A stretch of 21,256 nt of DNA from Bonamia ostreae (lineage: Eukaryota; Endomyxa: Ascetosporea; Ascetosporea; Haplosporida). The stretch lies in contig JBDODL010000001.1 in the NCBI GenBank assembly GCA_040357525.1, forward strand, positions 1 to 21,256, read 5' to 3'. A model generated the notes under the pieces. It searched no databases, was not told the DNA's origin, and saw nothing but the letters and a program-made list of their open reading frames with translations. The position numbers were made by a program, and so were the translations under genes. Shown piece by piece: positions 9,057-18,741 of this stretch (positions within the stretch are counted from its first letter, which is position 1; every line of letters starts with the position of its first letter).

Positions 9057-10202
9057 TTAAATAAAAAAACATATGCATGTTTTTCTCCGCAAGTCTTTGT
9101 ATTTTTCATGCAAAGTTTTAGCCAAACTTGGTAAATCAAAATTTTCTCTATCATCTTTTATAACCCTTAAATTTGTTCTTAGCAAGTCATTGTAGCTGAT
9201 TGGGATCGGTTGATGGTCAGATCTAAAGACAATTTCGATATCCTTTAACAGATTTTGAAGCTTCATGCCATTTTTTAGCGCTTTGTAATAGAAGGCATTT
9301 TCTACGGCTGCTTTAATAAATTGTTCAAAACAATGATTTGAGAGAGTTATCAACGACATTCTTAAACAACATTGCATAAGAGCTTTGAAATTTTTTAAAT
9401 ACAATTCGGCCAAGTAAACGGGCGGAGTCAAACGTTTTCTTTCAAAATTTTCGATCTGACTAGCTTAAAATTAGAATAAAAACACAAAGAAGAACAAAAC
9501 GTGTTGTTTATAGACAGCACTTTATAAATGTTATAAATAAAACAGTAATTCATAAGATTTGCGGATTGTTTTTCTTCGACTTCGTATAAAGTTGTGAATG
9601 GTAGATATTTAGCATTTTGGTTGTTCATGGCCATTTGCAAGGTATTGAAGACGACACTGAAAAAACAATCCTCCTTTAAGCACACGACTGTACAATCTGG
9701 AGCACGTCCTAGTGTTGCCGTTAGCTTAGAATATAATGCGAATAGTTCTTTTACTTTATTCAAAGAGTCGTTTCCTTTCAGAATGATTTCGATTTCTTAG
9801 AATTTTAAACAAAAACTTTTTTTGTAAATTTCACTTTCCAATTTAGAAGCTTCGATCAATTTTAATTTGTCTTGATCAATTAAAGAGTCCACTTTTCTGC
9901 TTTCTGGAGCAATTCCAGCAGACATTAGTCTTGCTATACCATGGCTGCTTGCTACAGGTTGTAGCTTCGGAAATTGTACTCTATTCGGGTGATTAAATAT
10001 CTCGTCCACGAAAACGACGAAACTAATAGATTTTAGATCTCCATTATTGATTAAGTAGTCGTGAAGAGCTCTCATCAGTTTTGGAAAATTTCCTTCGGCG
10101 TAAAATTTTCTTATGTCAAGCACTTTAATGTTTAACTTTCAAACGAATATGTTTTGTCAAACTCAATGAGCTGTCGTTAAAGGCTCTAACCTTTTGATGC
10201 AT
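9057..10202 (-). CDS. LHD-B, member of a local tandem family of unknown function
   Basis: Exons 10202-10145, 10122-9817, 9795-9484 and 9463-9057 give 360 residues from ATG to stop. Introns are 22, 21 and 20 nt, all phase 1 and at the same places as in LHD-A. The shared N-terminal motif is LMRALHDYLINNGD. Exon 2 ends SEIYKK. Exon 3 has PDCTVVCL and NQNAKYLPF, matching TNFTIVQF and TQSAIYVPK of LHD-A. Exon 4 opens with FERKRLTPPVYLAELYL. Overall identity to its neighbours is low despite the matching architecture. The protein is soluble in appearance and of unknown function. Confidence 0.8.
9464..9483 (-). other. ultra-short intron, 20 nt, LHD-B intron 3
   Basis: On the minus strand, gtttttattctaattttaag, phase 1. 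Confidence 0.85.
9796..9816 (-). other. ultra-short intron, 21 nt, LHD-B intron 2
   Basis: On the minus strand it starts gtttttg and ends tctaag, phase 1. It removes an in-frame TAA. Confidence 0.85.
10123..10144 (-). other. ultra-short intron, 22 nt, LHD-B intron 1
   Basis: On the minus strand it starts gtttgaaag and ends attaaag, phase 1. It lies 22 codons before the end of LHDY. Confidence 0.8.
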
Positions 10203-10892
10203 TCTAATTCTTTCAATTAAGCAATATAAAGTAAATATGATACAAGCCAACACTAATTTGTATTTGATAACTATTTACGTTTTATTTCGAGACTAATAAA
10301 TACTGTTCCACTTTATCGCAAAACATTGAAGAAATGATTTTTGAAATTTTATCGCAAATGTAAATCATTAAATCTAACAAACTCATTCGCAAATATATTT
10401 CGGCACATACAAAAATTTCAATAAAGGTTTATTCAAATCTCTCCACTTTCTGTTCTATTCGTTCTTTGTAGACAAGGCGAAGAATCTTCGTTTTCAAAGA
10501 TAAAGTTTATTGAAAGTTCTCTTAATAATTGAACCTGAAATTTTATCCAAATCAGAGGAAGATTTTGATACCTCTCGGCAAAATATTTGAATAATGTAGT
10601 TAGAACACCAAATGTATTTCTATTTTTGGTGGAACAGTCATTTTGATGCTTATGAGTTATTTAGTAGATGATTATCTAATTCCTTCTAATTTTTGGTTTA
10701 AATAATATTTGTTTATCCACGAAAATATTTGTATTTTAAGACAAAAAAGCATATTTTGAAAAACGGAAAATCTAACAGGGAAATTTTCCAACATGAGAAT
10801 TTGCTTTTTAATAACGAATTTATAAAAATAAGAAATAAAAATGTTTATTCGAGATTTAGTAATAAATCACATTTGCATTTTTTTGTATAATA
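10203..10892. other. intergenic, LHD-B/LHD-C spacer
   Basis: 690 bp of AT-rich DNA. I see no coding frame, no decayed fourth copy and no RNA gene. Confidence 0.5.
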
Positions 10893-12460
10893 TCATAAAC
10901 TTTTTGATGAATAATTGTTAAAACTTATTGTGTTCAATTCGTTACAAATTTCGCAATTTTCTGTGCAAACGAAAGTACCAAGATGATAAAATTGTTTTCC
11001 GGATAAATATAATAAAAAATCGTTCAATTTTCTAATATTCGTTCCTATTTCTATTATTTTAAAAACTTTTACACTTGTCCAAGTATAAATTGTCATGCAA
11101 CATAAGAAAAGACTTTGAAGCTTCAGTGGCTCTTATACATTCCATGCACGCACTTAATCTCCAAAAACAGTTCTTCAACTCTTTCATAAAAGCTTCGGAA
11201 AAATATTCTTTTTCCTTGGAGTAGAATTCAGTACTTTTGATTAGATCGCTCAGGACAATATCAGCAATCTTTTTCTTTGTGTTAAATGCATACTCCTTTA
11301 TAAACAACGACAAATCGTTATTTTCAACTAATTCTAATACTCTGTGTACATAGTTTATTGTTTCCAAATCGACCTCACTGACCAATTTTGATGGTGAACG
11401 ATTTTCGTCTAGTTCCACATAAAAATCATCATAAGATAATTTTGTTAGATTTGATTGCAAAAATGCAATTAAATCTTTTACGATGTTTTTATGTTGCTCT
11501 TCGGTGGGTTTATGTGTTTCGAAAAATTTTACTACAGGTAACAATGCAAACTTTTATTTTTGAAAATATATTCTGTAAATTTTGCCACTTTAAATTTTGT
11601 TAAAAAACTTTCATTTTTAAGAAATTGATAGTTGTATGGATCAAAACCATAAATTTTGGGACAATAATAACATCTCCCATGATTTACGCTTTTCAAAACG
11701 CAATTGCTTACGTTAAAAAAAATACTTACTTCCGAAAACTTGATTAGAGTAAATTCCGGAGGACCGTTAAACAGTGTCTCTAACTCTTCAAACTCTTTTG
11801 CCAGATCTATAACATCATCGAATTTTTTTCCACGAATAATTTTGGTAACTTTGTATTATAATTATGAGCACCTCATGACAATATAGAACAAGTAACTGAT
11901 GATTCGCAAAAAAACGCAAAGCATTGTTATAAAACTTTTTTTTCTCATTCTATCATATTTATCCTTGTTTTTGACCAAAATCGGAATATTATCTCTGACA
12001 AATTTTTCTCTTTTTGCTTTTTCAACAGTGTCCTTTTCATTTTGGTATTTCTCATCTGAACTGTCATAACTTTTCTCTGGAACAGTAAAAGATTCAAATT
12101 CATCAACATATTCGAAAGACTCGTCTTCAGAAGAACTAATTTGGATTTGGATATCAGAAATTGGCGTTTTATTATATTCAGCCATAAATATGTTTTTAAT
12201 AAAGTTTATCTCGTCTTTAATCGACGAAAGTTCGCCTCCATTGTATAAAAAATCGTGTAAAAGCTTAAAAAGTGTATTCATATTCTTTTTGCGATATTGT
12301 TTTTTTATTTTTTTGGCTTTAATTTAAAATAATAACTTAAATTAGTGCAAATAGTAAAGTATTTTGATGCGAATCTATTAATCTCGTCAAATTCTGTTTT
12401 AACTATGCGAGTCCTTGTTTTGCTGGCCATATAAATTCTGTCAAACGTGCCTTCGTTCAT
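10893..12460 (-). CDS. LHD-C, longest member of the local tandem family
   Basis: Exons 12460-12337, 12316-11936, 11848-11552, 11531-11067 and 11050-10893 give 474 residues. The motif is LFKLLHDFLYNGGE. Introns 1-3 coincide in position and phase with LHD-A and LHD-B. A fourth, possibly 16 nt, adds a Cys-containing C-terminal exon ending SFNNYSSKSL. Compared with its paralogues it has a longer N-terminus (41 residues before intron 1), an acidic Ser/Glu/Asp stretch in exon 2 (SSSEDESFEY) and a longer C-terminus. Exon 3 has PPEFTLIKF and CYYCPKIYGF. Exon 4 opens KFFETHKPTEEQHK, matching the FTPDGSREAYL region. Intron 2 (11849-11935) is 87 nt, the family's only long intron. Function unknown. Confidence 0.75.
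11051..11066 (-). other. possible 16-nt intron, LHD-C intron 4
   Basis: On the minus strand, gtttttaaaataatag, phase 1. It continues the frame from DKCK into IGTNIRKLNDFLLYL. The alternative 22-nt donor would create an immediate stop. Confidence 0.55.
11532..11551 (-). other. ultra-short intron, 20 nt, LHD-C intron 3
   Basis: On the minus strand, gtttgcattgttacctgtag, phase 1. Position shared with both paralogues. Confidence 0.85.
11849..11935 (-). other. 87-nt intron, LHD-C intron 2
   Basis: On the minus strand it starts gttttataac and ends atacaaag. Same position and phase 1 as the 22- and 21-nt introns of LHD-A and LHD-B, so either this one grew or the others shrank. Confidence 0.6.
12317..12336 (-). 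other. ultra-short intron, 20 nt, LHD-C intron 1
   Basis: On the minus strand, gttattattttaaattaaag, phase 1. It leaves exactly 22 codons to the end of LHDF, as in the paralogues. Confidence 0.75.
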
Positions 12461-13144
12461 TTTCCTTTAATAAATCTAATAAGTCGATAAACTAATCGAA
12501 TACTAAGTTATACAAAAAAATGTTAATAAATGAAAAATCAGTAAAATCGAAAATAAATAAAAGAATTTGTTTATATTTAATGATCTCAATAAGTTTTCAT
12601 TGTCATAACAATTAATTATTGATCCTTGAGGGGAAATTGCACGCATTGTTGGTGTTCCATTAATTTTCCTTTTCCCTCTTTGTTTTCACAATCATAAAAT
12701 TTTGTTTTTCTTTATAGAGATTTTTTCTTTGACATATTTTGTTTTCGTAATTCTAATTCTTTAGACTTAAAATAAGAAAATGGGGAACATTGAATCAAAA
12801 ATAGCTTCTAGAAACACTGAATCACAAAAATTTAATATAAAAANNNNNNNNNNNNNNNNNNNNNNNNNNNNNNNNNNNNNNNNNNNNNNNNNNNNNNNNN
12901 NNNNNNNNNNNNNNNNNNNNNNNNNNNNNNNNNNNNNNNNNNNATAACAAATTTGTATTCCGAGATACTCAGTTATACTAACTTTACACGTTTTAAACGA
13001 TGACCATTCAATTCTCAATAGATTATATATTATATTCCCGTTTTTGTTTTGAATAGATTGACCCCTTAAAAGATAAATAAAAAATGAACACTGTTTATCG
13101 AAAATTCATATACTAAAGGTCTAATATTCTAACAAAAAGAAAAA
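12461..13144. other. divergent intergenic region with 100-N assembly gap
   Basis: AT-rich region between LHD-C (-) and the TFIIIC-like gene (+). It includes 100 N at 12844-12943, an estimated scaffold gap. No gene is visible on either side of the gap. Confidence 0.6.
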
Positions 13145-16100
13145 ATGAACAGAACGATTCAGAAAACTATATTGTTCATCTCCACTTTTGGGGCTAGAGG
13201 ATGTCAAGTCGGCTCAATTTGGGAATTTCTCAAAAGTCTAAAAATGCTTGTCACGCCAAAAATAAAAGATCACTTTCTCGCGAATCTAATAAAATCAGAC
13301 CAAGTGCAATTATTTTGTATAAAGGGCTACAAAAAAGATGCCGAAAATCTGTCTGAAACCGGCGTGCAACCAAAAGAAATTACAGATTTCAGTATTATTG
13401 CCAAAAATCCTGGGAAAGATGTTTTGTCGCATCTTCAAGAAGTAGAAAAAAAGTTTGTTGTTTTTTTCAGAGCTTTGGTCGAACTGAGATTTGATTATCT
13501 GGAATACAAAGTTTTTAAGATAAAAAGAAGAAATGTTTGGATTTGAATATTTGGCAAATCTGCATTTTAGAGACGATCGGAAAATCCAAACAAGAAGGGA
13601 TCCTTCAGTCCGCTCTTTTAAAACTGGGAATAAGTTCAAAAGATTTGTTTTATCACCTCAAAAACTTGCAAAACTACAATTTGATGTTTTTAAAAACAAT
13701 TTAGAGAACACTTTTATAAAAATTTCGGTCAACGAAACAAAATGTGGAGATTGCGAAAGTTTTCAAAGCAATTTAATTTGTCCAAACGCTCTTTTGAAAA
13801 GTTTCTGATCTTTTAAATTTTATTTTTTCTCTTGTTAATTTAAATTTTTTTCTTTTGTTAATTTAGAATTTTTTTCTTTTGTTAATTTAGAATTTTTGTC
13901 TTCCAAATTGAGAAAAATTGAAATCGCCAGACATTAAATATTTAAAGATCAGAAGAAGCGGAAGAATCGATAATGGCGGAAAAAAAGTTTCCGAAACTTC
14001 GAAAAATTTTGCTCGAAAACAACAATTTCATGAGCGAAGCAAAAATAAAGCCTTTGCTTTTCAAGAAGTTGAAATCGACCGAATGGACTCGACTCAGAAA
14101 TTTTCTGATTGATCGAAAAGTGATTAAGCCTTGTGTCGTCAAATCCAGCTCCAAAAGACGTCAACCCGGGATCATTTTGATAGACAACAAAAACAAAATC
14201 CAATTTTCGTGCGAAAAGAAAACCGAAAATCGAGTGAAAGAATTTGACCGGTTATCGAAAATCACCGATTTCCGCGATGGAATTGGATTCTATGCGTTCG
14301 TGAACATCGTCGTTTTTGAAGCCGGTTCGGAAGGAATAAGTTACAGCGCCCTTTCCAAAAAACTAAATTTGCCGGAAAAAACTTCTGCAAAAGAAATAGC
14401 GGTTTCGAAAGTACAAACAACATTATAAAAAGATATTCATCAAACGATTCGAAGCCGATTTTGTTTCAAATGGAGACGAAAACCAAGCGGGCGGGATAAT
14501 CAAATCAAAAGTGCACAAAAAAGACTATTTTGAATCATCGAAGAAAACACAGAAAAAGTCGTTTAAAGACTCGAAAACAAAATTCAATTTTGAAAAGAGG
14601 AAAAATCTCGTTTTGGAATGTTTGCGTGAAAACAATGGCATTTGCACTACAATGGAAACCAGAAAACATTTGAGTTTTATAAGTACACACCAATTCTAAA
14701 AATTGCAGCAATGACACGTGGCAACATCAATTTAAACAATGTCACAAAAAGTAACATCGGATCCGAAAAAAACGAAAACGAAAGCAAAGTTTTTCGACTT
14801 CAAAATGTCTCAAACTCTTTTCGAAAAAATGGTTCAGATGAAACTGATTTGCTTGAGTCGACTGGCCATTAAATCCAAAAACTCTTCCACTTTCCAAATA
14901 GCTTATCTTCCCGGAACAAACGTCAATGATCCAAAAGTGATCGCCGCCTTTCTAGACCGACTCGAAAAAGCCAAAAACAATAATCTGCCTGTTAGGATTA
15001 GCACTGCCGTCCCTTCTCCGCACAAAAAAGCAAAATTTGTTTTTACAAATCAAAAAATTGTTACAAAATTGTGAACTTGCTAAATGTGTTTCAATGAAAA
15101 AGGACTATTTTTCGATAAAATGTCTAAATGGCTATTTGCAGTCTAAAAGGGGAAGAGCTCGGTTGTTGCATCAGCATTTATGGGAACACCAAAGGGAAAT
15201 TTTCAAAGATCTTTCGCTGAAGGTTTATGGAAACTTGGCTAAAGTTTTGGTGGAAAAACTGACTTTGAAAAATTACTTGCAGGTTTTGCTGCTTATTGCA
15301 TTAATGCAAACTTTATTGCATCAATCTTTTTATCTTCGGTGCATTAATGAAAAAATCAATGTTGCCACATAAACTGCAAAAAATTGTATTGATGCATCAA
15401 AACGTAAAAAACGAAGATAATCGGGATAAAAAGGCGATTTCCTTGGATAAAAGATGAAAATCTGTTGGAAAAGTTTATTTGCGACTTGCCGCAAAACGCA
15501 CAATCGTTCGTTAAAAAGGGTTTGGACTACAAAGTTTCGAGGATAGTCGAAAATTTGTTGGTGTTGTTGGCCAAAATGAAGCTTGTGCGCGTAAAAAGTG
15601 ATATCAGTGAAGACAGAATAATGGTTTCTAACAATTGTGGTCGAAAATGATAATTTTATCGAAAATTAATTCGTTGTCTTGAAACCAAAATTTAATCAAA
15701 AATAATTAAAATTAATTCGGTTTTGAAAAACTGAAAGGAACAATTGGATCTTTTGCCAAAATGCGAAATGGGCGAATTAAGGTACGACTTCTTAGAAGAA
15801 AAAACAGATTATTTTTGGAATGACATCAGAGCTGGCTTTTACGCCATCTTCGACATTTGCGGAGAACAATCGGATTCAGAAACATTGCTTGAATTGACGA
15901 AAAACTTCAATTTCAACAAAATGGCGACTGAAACTGTAATAAATTTTATTTTGCAAAAGAACATTGGAATCCCCAAACAGAAACGAATTTTGCGCATTTT
16001 GAAAAAACGCAAAGTGTCTCCGTCGCAGAAACATCCTCTTTCCGCCATCATCCCCTCGATCTTGAAACTTTACCCCGTTCAAAACTTGCCCGAACTGTAC

Positions 16101-18367
16101 AGCTCGAAAAACTGGCGGCTCTTGAAACTGTCTCAGACGGCGAAAGAAAATCTGCTGCAAGCGGAGCCGGAAACTCTCCCTGGCAGCAGTGCCATCGAAG
16201 CGATATCAGCAAAACTCAAAATCGCAAAGTCGACTGTCGCGAGTTTCTACGCTTCTCGTTGGCTGCCATTCGTCGAGGAAACGCATTCCATCCAAAGACC
16301 GTACGCGAATTCCGTCGACGACCTGGAAGCCCCTTTCGTGGCGCCCGCCAGAAAGTTTGTTTTGTGGAAGGTGTTCTATTCGCTTCCCGTCGCCGAAAAG
16401 GAAGACGAAAAACAATCGATTCGGTCAAGAAAACGCAAAACCGAACCGAACTTCAATGTCGGCGCACTCAAAATGGGTAAACTCTCTCCTGACAACAGAG
16501 ATGTCCTGATAAGCGAAAACGGGGTCACTTCGGAAAAAAAGACTGGAGAAACAGAAAAAGGTTTTGGGCGAACCCCGCTGTCACTAAGAGAACAGGAAAT
16601 CTTGTTCAGACAAATCTATTTCAAAATAGCCGAAGAAAGCATAATGTACTCCAAAAAGAGAAAATCTGCCGTTTGGACAGAAAGCGAAACGGAACAGATG
16701 GTCAGAGCAGTTGTGGATTGGCACATCCGCGAAATGGTGAAGCCAAAACCTCTCATGGAACCGCCAAAATGGGATCCAACAAGTTCCGAAGATGTGAAAG
16801 AAAACGATAATGATTGCTCCGCGAGCGAAAAGAACAAAAAGAAGGTTCGATTGGATTTCGTTTGGGATTTTGCAGCTGAGAAAGTGCCCGGTAAATCTGC
16901 TATTCAATGCAACAATCGATTTACAAAATTTTCTTCCCATTTTAAGCAGGTTTAACATCTTCAATTAGTTTACTAAATAATTTGCCAAAAACTGCACTTT
17001 TTCGTATTTAAATAATTTGCCGAAAACGCGCAATTATTCTTATGCGCGCTCTTTTTCGTATTTAAATCTATTTTTTTTGACAATTTTTATTCAAAACGTG
17101 CACTTATTTATACGAAAAGGAACTGAAGAAGCACATTCTCTTGTCGATCGGTTATTCGCCAAATTCAAAATTGGTGAGCTCGGAACTGCCGGAAAACGAT
17201 TTGCTGAGCAATTACAAATTCAAAAAATTGTCAATCGGAAAAAATGACAAAAAGGCTTTCTTCGCTTCGATCAAAACTAGCGATGAAAAGAAAAGCGAAA
17301 GCGCAGCTAAAACAGCCCAAATTTCAGCGGCCAAAGATTTGCTGAAAATAGTCTTTTCTGAATTGGATGCGACTTACGACAAAAATATAGGCAAAAAAAT
17401 GTTAGAAAAAGCGGACGAAGATATTCTGAAAAACGCTTTTGTCGAACTTTTTGAGGATGAAGCCATCGAAAGAGTGCAGTCGGATCACGGGAAACTTCGA
17501 TCTTGGCAAATGTCTTTTCCTTATAGAAATGCGATGGACTTGAACAAAATCAAATCGAAAAGCACTCCCGAAAAAACTTTTGGAATCAATTTGAGGCGCC
17601 AAATCAGGTTAAACGATTGGGACGAAAATATTACTTTGAGCAAAAAGGAGACAATCAAAAGTTTTGATTGCACGATTATGAAAAATGACGAAGCTGAAAA
17701 CTTAAGAGAATTGAAAATCGCCAAAAGCCATTTTTCTCTAGATTTTGAAAAAGAAACTAAAATTGAAAAAATATCGGAAAAAATTGAAAAAATTATCGAA
17801 AACGATATTTTGACCAAACAACAAATCTACACACTTTTTCAAATTTCGGAATCAAAAAATATAAATTCAGAAGAAACGAAAAAAATTTTGGCAGAGCCCA
17901 CGAAAAAAGAAGATTTTGAAGACGCAATGCGCTATTTGAAAAACCGCGCAAAAATTTTCGACGTGGACGCGAAAGAAAATCGATTTTACCTTCGAACAGA
18001 CATCGGAAGATATTGTGTCGACGTTGTAGACGAACACAAAGTTGTGGATTTGAGCAGAAACTGCGACATTGGAAAAAGAGCGATAAGACCATGGCTCAAT
18101 CTTCGCGGGGAAATAAACAGCGAACTAGTTCAAAAAATATTGCTGAAAATCAAGTCGATAGTTTGTAAAATGCCAGGAATCAGAATCGAAGGATTGTGCA
18201 AACACTTTAAAGTTGTACTTGGGAAATCTCAATTGAAGCGATTTTTGCGTGTTTTGAGGATTGACGGCGAGATTAGGAAAAGAGTTGAGACAAAATGTGA
18301 AAAAGGCGTTGCGACAGAACGGATTGTGCGGTTTTATCCCGCTGTGAGTAGTAAATATTTTGAATAA
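13145..18367 (+). CDS. GTF3C1: TFIIIC largest subunit-like (B-block binding, GTF3C1 family)
   Basis: TFIIIC binds tRNA-gene B boxes and recruits RNA polymerase III. Anchors in family order: an N-terminal winged-helix-like segment (GARGCQVGSIWEFL); CILETIGKSKQEGILQ, matching CILERLGRSRWQGELQ; a B-block-like region (GSEGISYSALSKKLNLP, about 14330); GYLQSKRGRARLLHQHLW (about 15130), matching GFLPKMPRLRVVHMFLW; VSRIVENLLVLLAKMKLV; YFWNDIRAGFY; a Myb-like WTESETEQM; and a C-terminus with CKMPGIRIEGLCKHF. Four introns of 19-22 nt are placed with confidence. Joins near 13820-13960, 14680-14735, 15361-15416, 15624-15737 and 16950-17119 are unresolved. At 13820-13973 the locus may instead be split into two genes, with a second start at ATG 13973. 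Divergent and shorter than animal homologues. Confidence 0.72.
13511..13530 (+). other. ultra-short intron, 20 nt, TFIIIC-like gene
   Basis: gtttttaagataaaaagaag. Removal brings the frame into CLDLNIWQICILETIGKS, which matches the GTF3C1 family. Confidence 0.85.
13686..13704 (+). other. ultra-short intron, 19 nt, TFIIIC-like gene
   Basis: gtttttaaaaacaatttag. It removes an in-frame TAG and continues into IEHFYKNFGQRNKMW. Confidence 0.65.
13823..13897 (+). repeat. tandem repeat, about 3 copies of a 23-24 nt unit
   Basis: Units of the form ttttttcttttgttaatt followed by tagaa or taaat. The conserved core gttaattta starts at 13834, 13857 and 13881. It lies in a non-coding stretch of the TFIIIC-like locus, either an intron or the gap between two genes. 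Confidence 0.8.
14411..14432 (+). other. ultra-short intron, 22 nt, TFIIIC-like gene
   Basis: Starts gtacaaac and ends ataaaaag, phase 0. It joins AVSK to IFIKRFEADFV, which aligns with LLQRFKVV of the family. Confidence 0.85.
15009..15030 (+). other. ultra-short intron, 22 nt, TFIIIC-like gene
   Basis: Starts gtcccttc and ends aaaaaag, phase 0. It carries the frame into the segment containing the RARLLHQHLW signature. Confidence 0.75.
16950..17119 (+). other. probable longer intron containing a two-copy repeat
   Basis: The frame stops just after KFSSHFKQ at a GT donor and resumes in another frame at about 17120 (ELKKHILLSIGYSP). A 170-nt GT...AG intron fits the frame. Inside are two copies of taatttgcc(a/g)aaaac...ctttttcgtatttaaa (about 16977-17011 and 17012-17067). 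Smaller exons inside cannot be excluded. Confidence 0.4.
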
Positions 18368-18741
18368 AGTTTTGCTGGAAACTGAAATTTCAATTTCTTC
18401 GCTTAAAAGGTTTAATTTTTAAATCCCTTCCAGCAATCGATCGAGAAACAATGTATCTCAAAATTCCTTTGTTTTAAAAAGTCGGCCTCTATTGTATTTA
18501 CGTCAATTTCAACTATCATGTTTTCGCCATTATTAAAGACGGCGACTTCTCTCGAAAAATGGTGACAATCGACAACTGTTTTTATCAATCCCAATTTCTC
18601 CAGAAACTATTTATTCTAAAACGAAGCGTCGGTCCACAAAAGATGAAAAGAAATTAAATCTATTAGACTAAAAACCACAGAAAATGTTATATATCAAGAA
18701 TCGCTAAAGCTATTCAGCAAATCAAAAAGCTAAATTCACGA
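18368..18741. other. intergenic with one weak minus-strand ORF
   Basis: The minus-strand frame 18594-18412 (about 60 codons, no upstream ATG found) reads like a protein in places (VEIDVNTIEADFLKQRNF). It may be a 3' exon or a gene remnant. The remainder must contain the eIF3c promoter; no element is distinct. Confidence 0.35.

Noticed and set aside
13823-13897. CRISPR-like array
   Set aside because: Units are directly adjacent without spacers, in a eukaryotic gene region.
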